A stretch of 64,000 nucleotides of DNA from an uncultured Lachnospiraceae bacterium (GTDB lineage: Bacteria; Bacillota; Clostridia; Lachnospirales; Lachnospiraceae): contig ONHF01000013.1 in assembly GCA_900317555.1 (NCBI GenBank), positions 1 to 64,000 on the forward strand. The letters run 5' to 3'. Of the stretch, positions 1 through 7,172 are shown piece by piece (the first letter of the stretch is position 1; each line of letters starts with the position of its first letter). Made by a program: the position numbers and the translations under genes. The notes below the pieces were generated by a model that did not search any database, was not told the origin of the DNA, and saw only the letters and a list, made by a program, of their open reading frames with translations.

Positions 1-303
1 AGAATGGTACGAGAAGTTCGGCGGCAAAGACAATCCGCTCACCGATGCTATCATGGATCGGATCGCTTTTGATTCATACAAGATCCCGATTGAGAGCCTC
101 GACCCGAATCGGGACGTCTCCATGAGAGAAGTCTATGGACTGGATCCATCGCTGGCGCAGTAAGCACTGGTAACAGACGGACCGGTATGGGTAGCATCCC
201 TGGCGGCTCCGCTGCACAATGAAGAATCGGTGTGGTTCCCGCTTGGCCGGACTACTGGTTTCCTGGTAACCGGACAGGCGGCTTTGCCGCACCGGAATAA
301 TCA
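1..303 (+). mobile_element. IS21-family element, right end (partial)
   Basis: The window opens inside an insertion sequence of the IS21 family. It contains the tail of the istB helper gene followed by about 140 bp of noncoding end sequence. That end region is rich in short ACCGG-type repeats and finishes in ...CCGGAATAATCA. Read inward from the end this is TGATTATTCCGG, which fits the TG...CA termini typical of IS21 elements. I place the right end at 303 by this terminal CA, just before the next gene starts. The left end, the transposase istA and the target duplication lie outside the window. Confidence 0.6.
2..163 (+). CDS. istB: IS21-family helper ATPase IstB, C-terminal fragment
   Basis: This open frame enters from the left edge and gives 53 residues before a TAA stop. 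The sequence includes DNPLTDAIMDRIAFDSYKI, which resembles the C-terminal tail of IstB-type ATPases, where an 'adAIldRi' segment follows the AAA core. IstB assists the IstA transposase in strand transfer and target choice. The Walker motifs would be upstream of the window. It is followed by IS-end-like sequence rather than another gene, as expected for IstB, which is the last gene in IS21 elements. Truncation here is caused only by the window edge. Confidence 0.7.
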   Translation, partial: EWYEKFGGKDNPLTDAIMDRIAFDSYKIPIESLDPNRDVSMREVYGLDPSLAQ

Positions 304-318
304 ATTGGAGCGAATCAG

Positions 319-1516
319 ATGAAAGCCGATTTGATAGAGAACCTCATCATCGCTCATAGTACTGGTGATGAGAGCAAATTTAAAGCAGCGGTAGAAATGC
401 TGGCCGCTGATGAAGAGAAGAAGGGTAATATTCCTCTGGCTACCCTTATTCGGAACGCATACAGTACGAAGAAGAAACAGCCTAGTGCAGCATCCGAATT
501 CGCCCAGAGTTCTATGACCTTTTCCACCCAGTCTTTCACCACGCAGTCCACACTCCCAAGAGACAAGGACAGTCTTCTGGAGCTGTTCGAGATCATGGAG
601 CCAGATGTGGAATTGAATGAAGGATGTAATTCTGCCGGGAAGCCAGCTTGAGGTGATCCAACAGGTAATCAATGAGCAGAAAAATGCCGATAAATTCTTG
701 AAGCATAATCTGACGCCTGCCAACCGAATGCTGCTGTGTGGCCCTCCGGGATGCGGCAAGACCATGACTGCGTATGCCATTGCCCATGAGCTGCAGATCC
801 CGGTCGCATATGTCAGACTGGACGGCCTTGTATCTTCCTATCTAGGCCAGACCAGCACAAATCTCCGGAAGGTATTTGATGCCGTGAGAGACAAGCACAT
901 CATTCTCTTCCTTGATGAGTTCGATGCGATTGCAAAGAAGCGCGATGACAGCAATGAGCTTGGAGAACTGAAGAGGGTAGTGACGACGCTGCTGCAGAAC
1001 TTCGACAACATGCCACCTAATGTGTTTCTGATCGCAGCAACAAATCATGAGCAGCTTCTGGACCCGGCGATCTGGAGGAGATTCAATGTAACAATTCAGC
1101 TAGGCCTGCCGGACGTTGATAATAGGAAGAAACTCATAGAGAAGTGGTTTCAGGAGTTTGATATCTCCGGGAAGTTCAACTACAGGACTCTTGCCAGCAT
1201 ATCCGAAGGCCTGAGCTGTGCGAATATTCTCGAGTGGGCTAAGGCCTGCGGCAAGGAAAACGTGCTGAAGAAGGGCTTCAAGATGGAGGACGCTACAATT
1301 ATCCTGATCCGCCAGCTGACGAAGTATTCTAATAATAATGAGGATACATGGAAGGTTATCCTACGGATGAAGAAGGCCGGGGTTTCTGAGAAGAACATCG
1401 CCAAGGCACTCGGTGTACCGGCTACAACATTGAATTACCAAATAGGCAAACGACTGAATGCCGGAAAGGAGGAAGAGGCAAATGAGCGATCAGCTACAGA
1501 ATCTGTGGATTCCTGA
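319..1516 (+). pseudogene. AAA+ ATPase of an IetAS-like ATPase/subtilase pair, frameshifted
   Basis: Two overlapping frames read as one roughly 400-residue protein. The first (319-651) gives a 100-residue N-terminal region ending LFEIMEPDVELNE. The second (from 617) continues DVILPGSQLEVIQQ and carries Walker A GPPGCGKT, Walker B IILFLDEFD, a sensor segment LIAATNH and an arginine pair AIWRRF. It ends in a helix-turn-helix-like tail. Related ATPases that I know are single polypeptides joined across exactly this point, so one extra base near 619-623 probably breaks the gene. In the IetAS pair the ATPase acts with a subtilisin-like protease, whose start follows here with a 35-bp overlap. Translation restarting at ATG 617 could still make the ATPase core, because that ATG overlaps the first frame. 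Family assignment is good; the frameshift reading is an inference. Confidence 0.65.
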
Positions 1517-2204
1517 TGAAGAAGTAGAACGGAAGGATAAGAAACTGCGTGGGAATTCAGAAGATCGAGGGTTAGATCATTCTGTCCATGGAGCGACGCT
1601 TTCCACCGGGTTAAGGAATATCGTATCAGCGTATTCTCATTTGGAGAATGACTCCTTAAGCGATGAGGATATCATGATCTTCAAAATGGTGCTCCCGGAA
1701 AATATGGAAGTGTATAGTAACCGCGACATCGCTGAAAAAGAAGGACTTAAGATCAATGCTGTGCAGAATAAGCATAGTGCAGTTGTCTCAACAAATAAGA
1801 AGATGTTCGACCGCTTGCAGGAACGGGTCGGCAAATACCGCGATTCCGGAGGTCTGAAGTACTTTCAGTATGTCGATAAGTTTGAGCCCATTTCTGCGGA
1901 GGAGAAACGGTCAAAAGGCCTGAACAAATTCCTCGAAGATAATAAGGAAGATCTCCATATCGATGTCCAGATCATGCTTGTCCCGAATCTTGAAGAGGAT
2001 ATGCGTGCAAAGGCTATTTCCAGACTCGAACAGGAAATCAGAACGATGAACAACAAACCAGATGGTGAAGGTGTACGTCGTTATGATCTGTCAGATGGCA
2101 CACCGGTGATTCGTGCAGATATGCGGATCAAGGATCTGGGCCGTCTGGAGGGGGATTCGGCAATCTACCGAGTAGAACAGACGAGTTTTTTTTCGCATGG
2201 GTAG
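1482..2204 (+). pseudogene. Subtilisin-like (S8) protease, N-terminal remnant of an IetAS-like pair
   Basis: The start is ATG 1482, behind a GGAGGAAG ribosome site and inside the 3' end of the ATPase gene. About 235 residues can be read, beginning MSDQLQNLWIPDEEVERK. This region resembles the long N-terminal domain that precedes the catalytic domain in ATPase-associated S8 proteases. No Asp-His-Ser catalytic motifs of subtilases are present anywhere. The frame runs into a poly-T tract and structured non-coding sequence at about 2187 and stops at 2204, so the protease domain has been lost. The last residues (SFFSHG) probably come from the inserted element. I assign the family from context and general resemblance, not from catalytic residues. 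Confidence 0.55.
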
Positions 2205-2660
2205 CAACGCCCTTCGGATTAGCGGTAAGGCTCTGCAACTTGATCCGAATGTCAAGCCGGAGGAACTTCCATTAGTAGCTCTGGCGAAGTCAACTACCCC
2301 ACCTAAGTCCTAACGGACTATAGACGAGGCTTGGAAAGGCTACTACAGCTTTTCGAGCCTGGTTGATTAGCCTAAGTGCTTTGAGCACTACGTTACCACG
2401 AGCTACGTCTGGATGCTCCACAAGTTCAGACCTCTTGGGAACTGCCGTTAAACCTTTGCTGAGGGCAGGCAGCGTGCGGCAGCTGCAATCGACCCGTGGA
2501 TAACATTGGCGATGTGGACCACCGTTACTGCGATCTTCGTGATCGTAAGTACGAGATGCTGCAGGTCTCCATGACTGCAGAAAGCGTAAGCACCCTTAAC
2601 AGGGCACATGGCACTTCCGCCCCGCCCAAGCCTAACGGCTATGGACGGGGTACCCGTGCC
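2187..2660 (+). mobile_element. IS605/IscB-like element lacking its nuclease gene
   Basis: A compact non-coding block interrupts the protease gene. It starts at a T-tract, contains a highly structured RNA-like region (2190-2500) and ends in a large imperfect palindrome. The end palindrome pairs GGCAC (2610-2614) with GTGCC (2656-2660), CCCCG (2620-2624) with CGGGG (2646-2650), and AGCC with GGCT around a TAAC loop. A subterminal hairpin is typical of the right end of IS200/IS605-type elements. No TnpA, IscB or TnpB frame fits between the RNA and the end, so the element looks internally deleted or is a non-autonomous derivative. Exact ends are uncertain by about 15 bp on the left and more on the right. 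Confidence 0.5.
2190..2500 (+). ncRNA. Candidate HEARO / IscB-type omega-RNA
   Basis: This 310-base segment folds by eye into a chain of hairpins. AGTCC (2306-2310) pairs with GGACT (2315-2319). A 14-bp-class helix runs from AGGCTTGG.. (2327-2341) to AGCTTTTCGAGCCT (2347-2360). AGTGC pairs with GCACT (2375-2389), GTCTGGA (2407-2413) with TTCAGAC (2425-2431), and CTGCCG (2442-2447) with CGGCAG (2477-2482). The overall order, and stretches such as CTCTGGCGAAGTCAACTAC, match my memory of HEARO RNAs, which are the guide RNAs of the RNA-guided nuclease IscB. In those RNAs the guide is the flanking sequence just 5' of the element. The alternative is another structured mobile RNA. I could not run a covariance search. 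Confidence 0.55.
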
Positions 2661-2844
2661 AAAATTATGGATATAGACATCGAAATCTTATGTCAACATT
2701 AAATGTTAATTTAAACAGCAATTATGTTACTTTTTCATCAAAAACATCAAAAATGTAGTTCGGGATATAAATTTTGTTGTTTTTGCGATAAAATAGATGT
2801 GTGTTATAAACCTTAAAAGACTGAGAAAGAGGGAGATGGATCCT

Positions 2845-3459
2845 ATGTACGCTTATAATCCGTTCGGAATAGCACCAGAGGACTTTGACCGTGAAACAGC
2901 TCCGAGCCGTATTGGAAGAAGGATTCGTGCAATACGACAGGAAGAAGATATGTCTCAAGGCGATCTGGGAGAGAAGGTTGGACTGAACGCAAATCGCATA
3001 CAGCAATATGAAAACGGCGCAAGGAAACCAAAATTTGAATTATGTAAGCAGATAGCTGAGGCTTTAGAGGTCGAAGCCAATGCTTTGCTTGATCCTCAGG
3101 TAGCAAACTATATTGGGGCTATGTATGCGTTTTTTGAGATGGAGTCACTATACGATCTGCGATTGAAGGAAGTTGATGGTCAGATGTGTATTTGCTTTGG
3201 TGAAAGCCAGAACGATATAAATGTCAGCACTATGAATAAGAATTTGAAGGCTTGGTATGACCGTCGGAAACAAATGGAAGCTGACATTTTGAATGCTGAA
3301 TCAGAAGATGAGAAGAAAAAAATAATTCATGAATACCATATGTGGGAATGGAATTTTCCTCACTCTATGAATAAAAATCCTTTATCGAAATCGGAAAGAG
3401 CAGCAAAAGAATGCCGGATTCAGTGCAGAATCATAAAGAAAGGACCGCGCTATAAGTAG
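2845..3459 (+). CDS. XRE-family HTH regulator
   Basis: A 204-residue protein with a Cro/C1-type helix-turn-helix at about residues 22-76 (RIGRRIRAIRQEEDMSQGDL ... RIQQYENGARKP). This is followed by a C-terminal half with no recognised domain, rich in Glu and Lys (DILNAESEDEKKKI). I choose ATG 2845 because GAGGGAG lies about 8 bases upstream. ATG 2836 and a further upstream ATG at 2797 are in frame but badly spaced. It converges on the HTH gene at 3475-4782. It probably regulates element genes. AT-rich sequence upstream, after the IscB-like remnant, should hold its promoter, but I do not see a clean -35/-10 pair. Confidence 0.8.
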   Translation: MYAYNPFGIAPEDFDRETAPSRIGRRIRAIRQEEDMSQGDLGEKVGLNANRIQQYENGARKPKFELCKQIAEALEVEANALLDPQVANYIGAMYAFFEMESLYDLRLKEVDGQMCICFGESQNDINVSTMNKNLKAWYDRRKQMEADILNAESEDEKKKIIHEYHMWEWNFPHSMNKNPLSKSERAAKECRIQCRIIKKGPRYK

Positions 3460-3474
3460 CACGGCCCAATACAT

Positions 3475-4782
3475 TCAGTCCTTGTCCGCAAAATCTTCTT
3501 TTGCTTCCTGCAGTCTGGTATCTGTAATATCAATTTCCGGGTCTTTCGGAAGGTCGACCGTGTACCGGTTCCAGACTGTTCCGATCTTTGCAGCCCCCAG
3601 TTCTTTCGCATATGGGATGAGAACGCCCCGGATTGTGTTTGCGTCCGGCTTGTCTGTTTCACGGAAAGTCCCGATCAGATTTTCCGGAACCATGATGCAG
3701 GGACGGTTATCTTGAAAATCTCCCTTGTCCAGGAAATAGAACCGGAACCCTGTTTCCTCCCGCATGATCCGGGTAACGAGGCCGAACGGACCGCGGTCAT
3801 CGTATTCTCCGCCGCCGTCATAGTCCAAATAATACGGAGCAGTTCCTTCTGCGCCTTCCGGAATCCCGTGCCGGTCAAAAAACGCAGCGATTTTCTTTCT
3901 AAGCTCCGGACCTTTCTCCGGGATGTAGAAGCCAAGGCCTTCTTCAAATGCGGGAACCTGCACGCGCTCGCCGTCCTTACCGAAAATCTCGCGAAGCAGT
4001 CTTTCTTCCGTAGATTTTACAGGGGTACGGAGATAGAAGATCTCTGTGTAAACGGAATCTTTCATACCACTTTTGCAGTCCGGATCTGATGGGTCACCAA
4101 AGGAAGGATCCGTCTCACCGGGGAACGCCTTTCTAAAATGCGCGCCGTTTAGATCAAACCCAACAGCGGCCCATGTGCACTTATAGGACGGAAGCGCCCG
4201 CAGCAGGAATTTGTGTTTCGCGACAACAATCGGCGTCTCCCAGGAGAGAATAACCGGAAACAATTGATAGCCGGCAGCATCCTTATCCGGAACGGAAATC
4301 ATTGAGTCGTTTGGATTCGTCAGTATTTCACATGTAAATGTATCCTTTTTTGTTTCAAGAATCCGGGAAAGCGCTGCAGATATCTGATCCGTAATCTGAT
4401 CCTCACAGGAGAAGATGAGCGCTCTCGCGCATCCATGATCCGATCCGCCAAACCATGTCTCGTTGATCTGACAAAGTACCTGATTCACTATGTCTGCCAT
4501 TTTTGTAGGTTTCCAACCCATCCACGAAAAATGCCCGGACGCCTTTTCAGGAAGCAGAGAGCTTCTGTCATATCCGCACGCATCCATCATTTGCGCGAGC
4601 GTAACGCCTCCAAGCGCATGGGTTGCGATTTTGGTCAGTGTGTCGATGGTCGGCGTCACCGTATCCGAATGCAGTAAACGGTTCAGATACTGCGGCGTCA
4701 TATCGCAAAGGGCTGCAAAGCTCCGCTGCGTTCTGGGGCCGATTGCCGTATTCAGTAAACGTAAAAACAAATCCCTGTCCAT
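3475..4782 (-). CDS. HTH-domain protein of unknown function, probable element regulator
   Basis: A 435-residue protein. The first 70 residues look like a Cro/C1-type helix-turn-helix (RTQRSFAALCDMTPQYLNRL ... PTIDTLTKIATHA). The remaining 360 residues match nothing I recognise. They are soluble in appearance, with several Asp/Gly-rich turns (YYLDYDGGGEYDDRGP) and no membrane segment. The start is fixed by a GAGGAGG ribosome site. It has its own consensus promoter flanked by two operator-like palindromes (4822-4907), as expected for an autorepressor, so a role as master repressor of the element is plausible. A sensor or effector function in the large C-terminal part cannot be excluded. Confidence 0.65.
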   Translation of the reverse strand: MDRDLFLRLLNTAIGPRTQRSFAALCDMTPQYLNRLLHSDTVTPTIDTLTKIATHALGGVTLAQMMDACGYDRSSLLPEKASGHFSWMGWKPTKMADIVNQVLCQINETWFGGSDHGCARALIFSCEDQITDQISAALSRILETKKDTFTCEILTNPNDSMISVPDKDAAGYQLFPVILSWETPIVVAKHKFLLRALPSYKCTWAAVGFDLNGAHFRKAFPGETDPSFGDPSDPDCKSGMKDSVYTEIFYLRTPVKSTEERLLREIFGKDGERVQVPAFEEGLGFYIPEKGPELRKKIAAFFDRHGIPEGAEGTAPYYLDYDGGGEYDDRGPFGLVTRIMREETGFRFYFLDKGDFQDNRPCIMVPENLIGTFRETDKPDANTIRGVLIPYAKELGAAKIGTVWNRYTVDLPKDPEIDITDTRLQEAKEDFADKD

Positions 4783-4821
4783 AAAATCCTCCTCATCTTT
4801 AGCTGCGGCATAATCTTAATG

Positions 4822-4907
4822 TTATCGTAAAGATAACTCTAATTACATTATACTGTCCACAACGTTCCTTGTCAACGTAAAATTATCTTTAAGATAATAA
4901 AGATAAT
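4822..4907 (-). promoter_or_regulatory. Consensus promoter bracketed by two palindromic operators
   Basis: On the minus strand TTGACA (4870-4875) and TATAAT (4847-4852) are separated by exactly 17 bases: a perfect sigma-A promoter for the HTH gene starting at 4782. Downstream of the -10 lies TTATCGTAAAGATAA (4822-4836). Upstream of the -35 lies TTATCTTTAAGATAA (4883-4897), a palindrome with 7-base arms matching perfectly, followed by an extra half-site TAAAGATAA (4898-4906). The two sites share arms TTATCKT/AAGATAA. Placement around a strong promoter suggests repression by a dimeric HTH protein, most simply the gene's own product. Confidence 0.75.
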
Positions 4908-5140
4908 ATTAGTACATATTACCGCGTTCAGTCGCCTCACAAGTGTGCGCAGAGAAATCGACTGTAGTGAATTTTCTTATACTTAAAAAAAACGGAGATC
5001 GGCTTGCAGCCGTATTTCTAAAAAGACAGTTTTGTTTTGTTTTTCCATACTAATAAAGAAAGAAAAAGTTTTTGAGAAGCGCGCAGCATATTTTCAAAGC
5101 GTAAGCGGCTTTCCTATGCAAAGGTAGAAGGAGGAAGCAG
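4908..5140 (+). other. AT-rich intergenic region, leader of the small-gene cluster
   Basis: No gene is seen here. The stretch separates the divergent HTH gene from the rightward small-gene operon. It contains a short hairpin CGGCT-tgc-AGCCG near 5000 and T-rich sequence, and ends in a strong AAGGAGGAAG ribosome site before GTG 5141. A rightward promoter is expected but no convincing -35/-10 pair stands out. The upstream palindrome at 4883-4906 could also control rightward transcription. Confidence 0.5.
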
Positions 5141-5413
5141 GTGCAGTATTGTTTGCCAATTACGGTATCGGAAAGAGTGGTATCGGACGATGTCCGGCTG
5201 ATTGCAGGAAAGGATAAAAAGAACCACCGGTATATTCTGCTGGTGCCGACAATTATCTCTACAGTGACAGAGCTGTACTACGAAATCACGAAAGAGGAGT
5301 ATGAGCGCGTCCGTGAGAATAAGCGGGCAGGTTTTGCGCCTTTTGTAAAATACGGAGAAAACAGATATTTGCCCGTAGAAGACGATCGGTTTCTCGGAAT
5401 CGCGAGCTGTTAA
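5141..5413 (+). CDS. Small protein of unknown function (90 aa)
   Basis: Starts at GTG 5141, seven bases after a GGAGG ribosome site. The 90-residue product has no signal peptide or membrane segment. It alternates short hydrophobic strands (RYILLVPTIISTVTELYYEI) with a charged helix (TKEEYERVRENKR), suggesting a small alpha/beta fold. First gene of a tightly spaced run of five small genes (5141-7071) that appear to form one operon ending at the terminator 7090-7118. I do not recognise it. Confidence 0.6.
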   Translation: MQYCLPITVSERVVSDDVRLIAGKDKKNHRYILLVPTIISTVTELYYEITKEEYERVRENKRAGFAPFVKYGENRYLPVEDDRFLGIASC

Positions 5414-5425
5414 AAAGGAGGGGTT

Positions 5426-6043
5426 ATGTACATTATTACCGATGTCGCATCATTAGAAAATATCCCGGAAGGGACGAAGGCTTCCAAAATCATGATCCTG
5501 TGCAAAGACGAAGAGTCTTTCGCGGCACAGGATGTATCGAAAATGCTCGCGTTATCCGCGCAGATGACGCCTGTTCCAAAGGGATCGTCGTTTGCGTTCG
5601 CGTTTGGGAAGATCGCGGGCGGCCTGAACGGGAAACCGGAAGATACCATCATTTTGTCAGCCGATCCGGAAGTTACAAAAGCCGCGGAGGCATTCGGATA
5701 CAGTACAGTCATCGCAAAACAAAAGCGCGTGACCAGAACAAGAAAGAAGAAAAAATCCGAGATTATTCCGCCGCCGGTAAGTGATCCGGAAATAAAAAAT
5801 GAGCCTGGGACAGAGAAAACAAATGAGTCCAATCCCGGATTCATCGCGTTTATTGAGATATTGAAAGACGCAGGCGTAACAGATGTTGATCCGGAAAAGA
5901 TACGGGAGGCCGTCAGGTGCTCACAGGAATATATATCGTATGAGCTGCAGCTGCGGATGAAGCTTCTGGATAAGGAGAAGGCTGCGGCTGTGTACGCGAA
6001 AACAAAAGATAAGTTTGCGGAGCTGAAAGAAGCCGCTGATTAA
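5426..6043 (+). CDS. Unknown element protein with basic linker (205 aa)
   Basis: Preceded by AAAGGAGG and 12 bp from the previous gene. The first 100 residues contain alternating strands and helices (KIMILCKDEESFAAQDVSK ... DTIILSADPEVTKAAEAFGY) that resemble a small Rossmann-like or PIN/NYN-like fold, though I cannot confirm catalytic acids. A strongly basic patch (KQKRVTRTRKKKKS, about residues 98-112) and a Pro/Asn/Glu-rich linker follow. The last 70 residues look helical and highly charged (KLLDKEKAAAVYAKTKDKF). The basic patch suggests nucleic-acid contact. Function unknown. Confidence 0.6.
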   Translation: MYIITDVASLENIPEGTKASKIMILCKDEESFAAQDVSKMLALSAQMTPVPKGSSFAFAFGKIAGGLNGKPEDTIILSADPEVTKAAEAFGYSTVIAKQKRVTRTRKKKKSEIIPPPVSDPEIKNEPGTEKTNESNPGFIAFIEILKDAGVTDVDPEKIREAVRCSQEYISYELQLRMKLLDKEKAAAVYAKTKDKFAELKEAAD

Positions 6044-6055
6044 GGAGAATGTGTC

Positions 6056-6439
6056 GTGGACGAAGAAGGAAAGATTACTGTCAGGGGAGTCAGGAACGAG
6101 AGCGCGCGTGTCTATGCGAGGCGCCTTACGATTTCCGATATGGTTACCCTGCAGCAGACAGGGGAGTTCGATCTTCGGAACGCGATTCATGAGGAACTGG
6201 ATCGTCTCAAAGAAAAGGAACGCCCGGACTTTTGTTATACGGGAGAAAAGAAAGCGATGGAACGGCAGGAAGACGGATCTTATACCGTGCAGGTCAAACC
6301 CGGCTACTACGAGATCACTGTGGAAGCGGATCATGCGGAATATGAACCTGGTATTTGCGCGACCAGAGGGATGGATAAGGAATATTTAATCACTATCCGG
6401 GAAGCGGAAAGGGAAAAGTATTCATCCGTGTATGCGTAG
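6056..6439 (+). CDS. Small protein of unknown function (127 aa)
   Basis: Begins at GTG 6056, eight bases after AAGGAG. The product is acidic-basic mixed and soluble, with an N-terminal strand (GKITVRGVRNESARVYARRL) and a central helical segment (DLRNAIHEELDRLKEKERPD). It ends in a beta-rich part (YTVQVKPGYYEITVEADHAE). The phrase KPGYYEITV resembles KPGHYDLHG in the next gene product, so the two may share a short structural element. Function not recognised. Confidence 0.55.
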   Translation: MDEEGKITVRGVRNESARVYARRLTISDMVTLQQTGEFDLRNAIHEELDRLKEKERPDFCYTGEKKAMERQEDGSYTVQVKPGYYEITVEADHAEYEPGICATRGMDKEYLITIREAEREKYSSVYA

Positions 6440-6511
6440 TCTAGTAGCGCGTCCCGATTTCCCATACTTCTATTAGCTGCATGAATGTCTATTTCGAAGG
6501 AGGAGAAAAGT

Positions 6512-6889
6512 ATGGGAATGCAGGAATTTGTCAAAAAGTGGAACGGCGTAAGCGTAGAGGACGACGGGTGTTTTATGTCCGGGGAGGCGAAACAGTTTGT
6601 GACGCAGTTTCGGAACGCTCTGAAAAAAGACCTTCCGGACGCGGAGATCACTATTAAACCCGGCCACTACGATCTGCACGGGTTTGTCTCGGAAAACGGA
6701 CATACCGTCTATGTTTCGTATAACATCCCGCGCTATGGTCTGCCGGTAAACTGCAGTGACTGCGGCGTAAACGGTATCTTATACAGGACTGCAAGGGATA
6801 CGAAAGATTTTACGGGCGGACCGAATCACTTCTGCGGATTCCGGGAGCTTCCCGGGAATCTGCGCAGGATGCTGGAGGTACAGTCATGA
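6512..6889 (+). CDS. Conserved small element protein, function unknown (125 aa)
   Basis: An upstream in-frame ATG exists at 6485, but AAGGAGGAG lies ideally before ATG 6512, giving MGMQEFVKKWNGVSVEDDGC. The ending (NGILYRTARDTKDFTGGPNHF ... ELPGNLRRML) resembles short proteins that I recall recurring in integrative elements of Lachnospiraceae, where they are annotated only as hypothetical. Cysteines C82, C85 (approximate) and H in PNHFC are notable but do not form a clear metal site. It overlaps the next gene by four bases (ATGA), implying translational coupling. Confidence 0.6.
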   Translation: MGMQEFVKKWNGVSVEDDGCFMSGEAKQFVTQFRNALKKDLPDAEITIKPGHYDLHGFVSENGHTVYVSYNIPRYGLPVNCSDCGVNGILYRTARDTKDFTGGPNHFCGFRELPGNLRRMLEVQS

Positions 6890-7071
6890 TCGAAATCAAA
6901 CGGGAAACAAGGTTTCTTTGCTGCTCCTCATGCGGAAAGACAGATCTTGATGGATCCGGCTCTGAAATCTTCCGAACGATCAGGGTAGGCCATGAGTCCT
7001 GCGGACACACCTGCATCACGCTGTGCGACGACTGTTTTGCGCAGTTAAAGAAGCGGGCAGAGGGCGCATAG
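6886..7071 (+). CDS. Small cysteine-rich, zinc-ribbon-like protein (61 aa)
   Basis: Starts within the stop of the previous gene (ATGA). The 61-residue product has two cysteine groups, CCSSCGK near residue 12 and CGHTCITLCDDC near residues 39-50. This spacing resembles a small zinc ribbon. Such proteins often bind nucleic acid or act as adaptors, but nothing more specific can be said. It is the last gene of the small-gene operon, 19 bases before a strong terminator hairpin. Confidence 0.55.
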   Translation: MIEIKRETRFLCCSSCGKTDLDGSGSEIFRTIRVGHESCGHTCITLCDDCFAQLKKRAEGA

Positions 7072-7089
7072 GACAGAAAACGATCAGGG

Positions 7090-7118
7090 AACCGGAAAGT
7101 CATTCTTTCCGGTTTTCT
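7090..7118 (+). terminator. Rho-independent terminator
   Basis: AACCGGAAAG (7090-7099) and CTTTCCGGTT (7105-7114) form a perfect 10-bp stem with a 5-base loop, followed by TTCTT. It closes the small-gene operon and isolates the RecG-xis genes. Confidence 0.85.
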
Positions 7119-7172
7119 TAAACGCCATTTTGGACTCTTGCAAGCACATGAGTAGGAGCACGAATCAAAACA

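Noticed and set aside
2496-2702. 68-codon frame in the IscB-like element
   Set aside because: It runs through the paired arms of the terminal hairpin and resembles no nuclease fragment, so I treat the region as non-coding.
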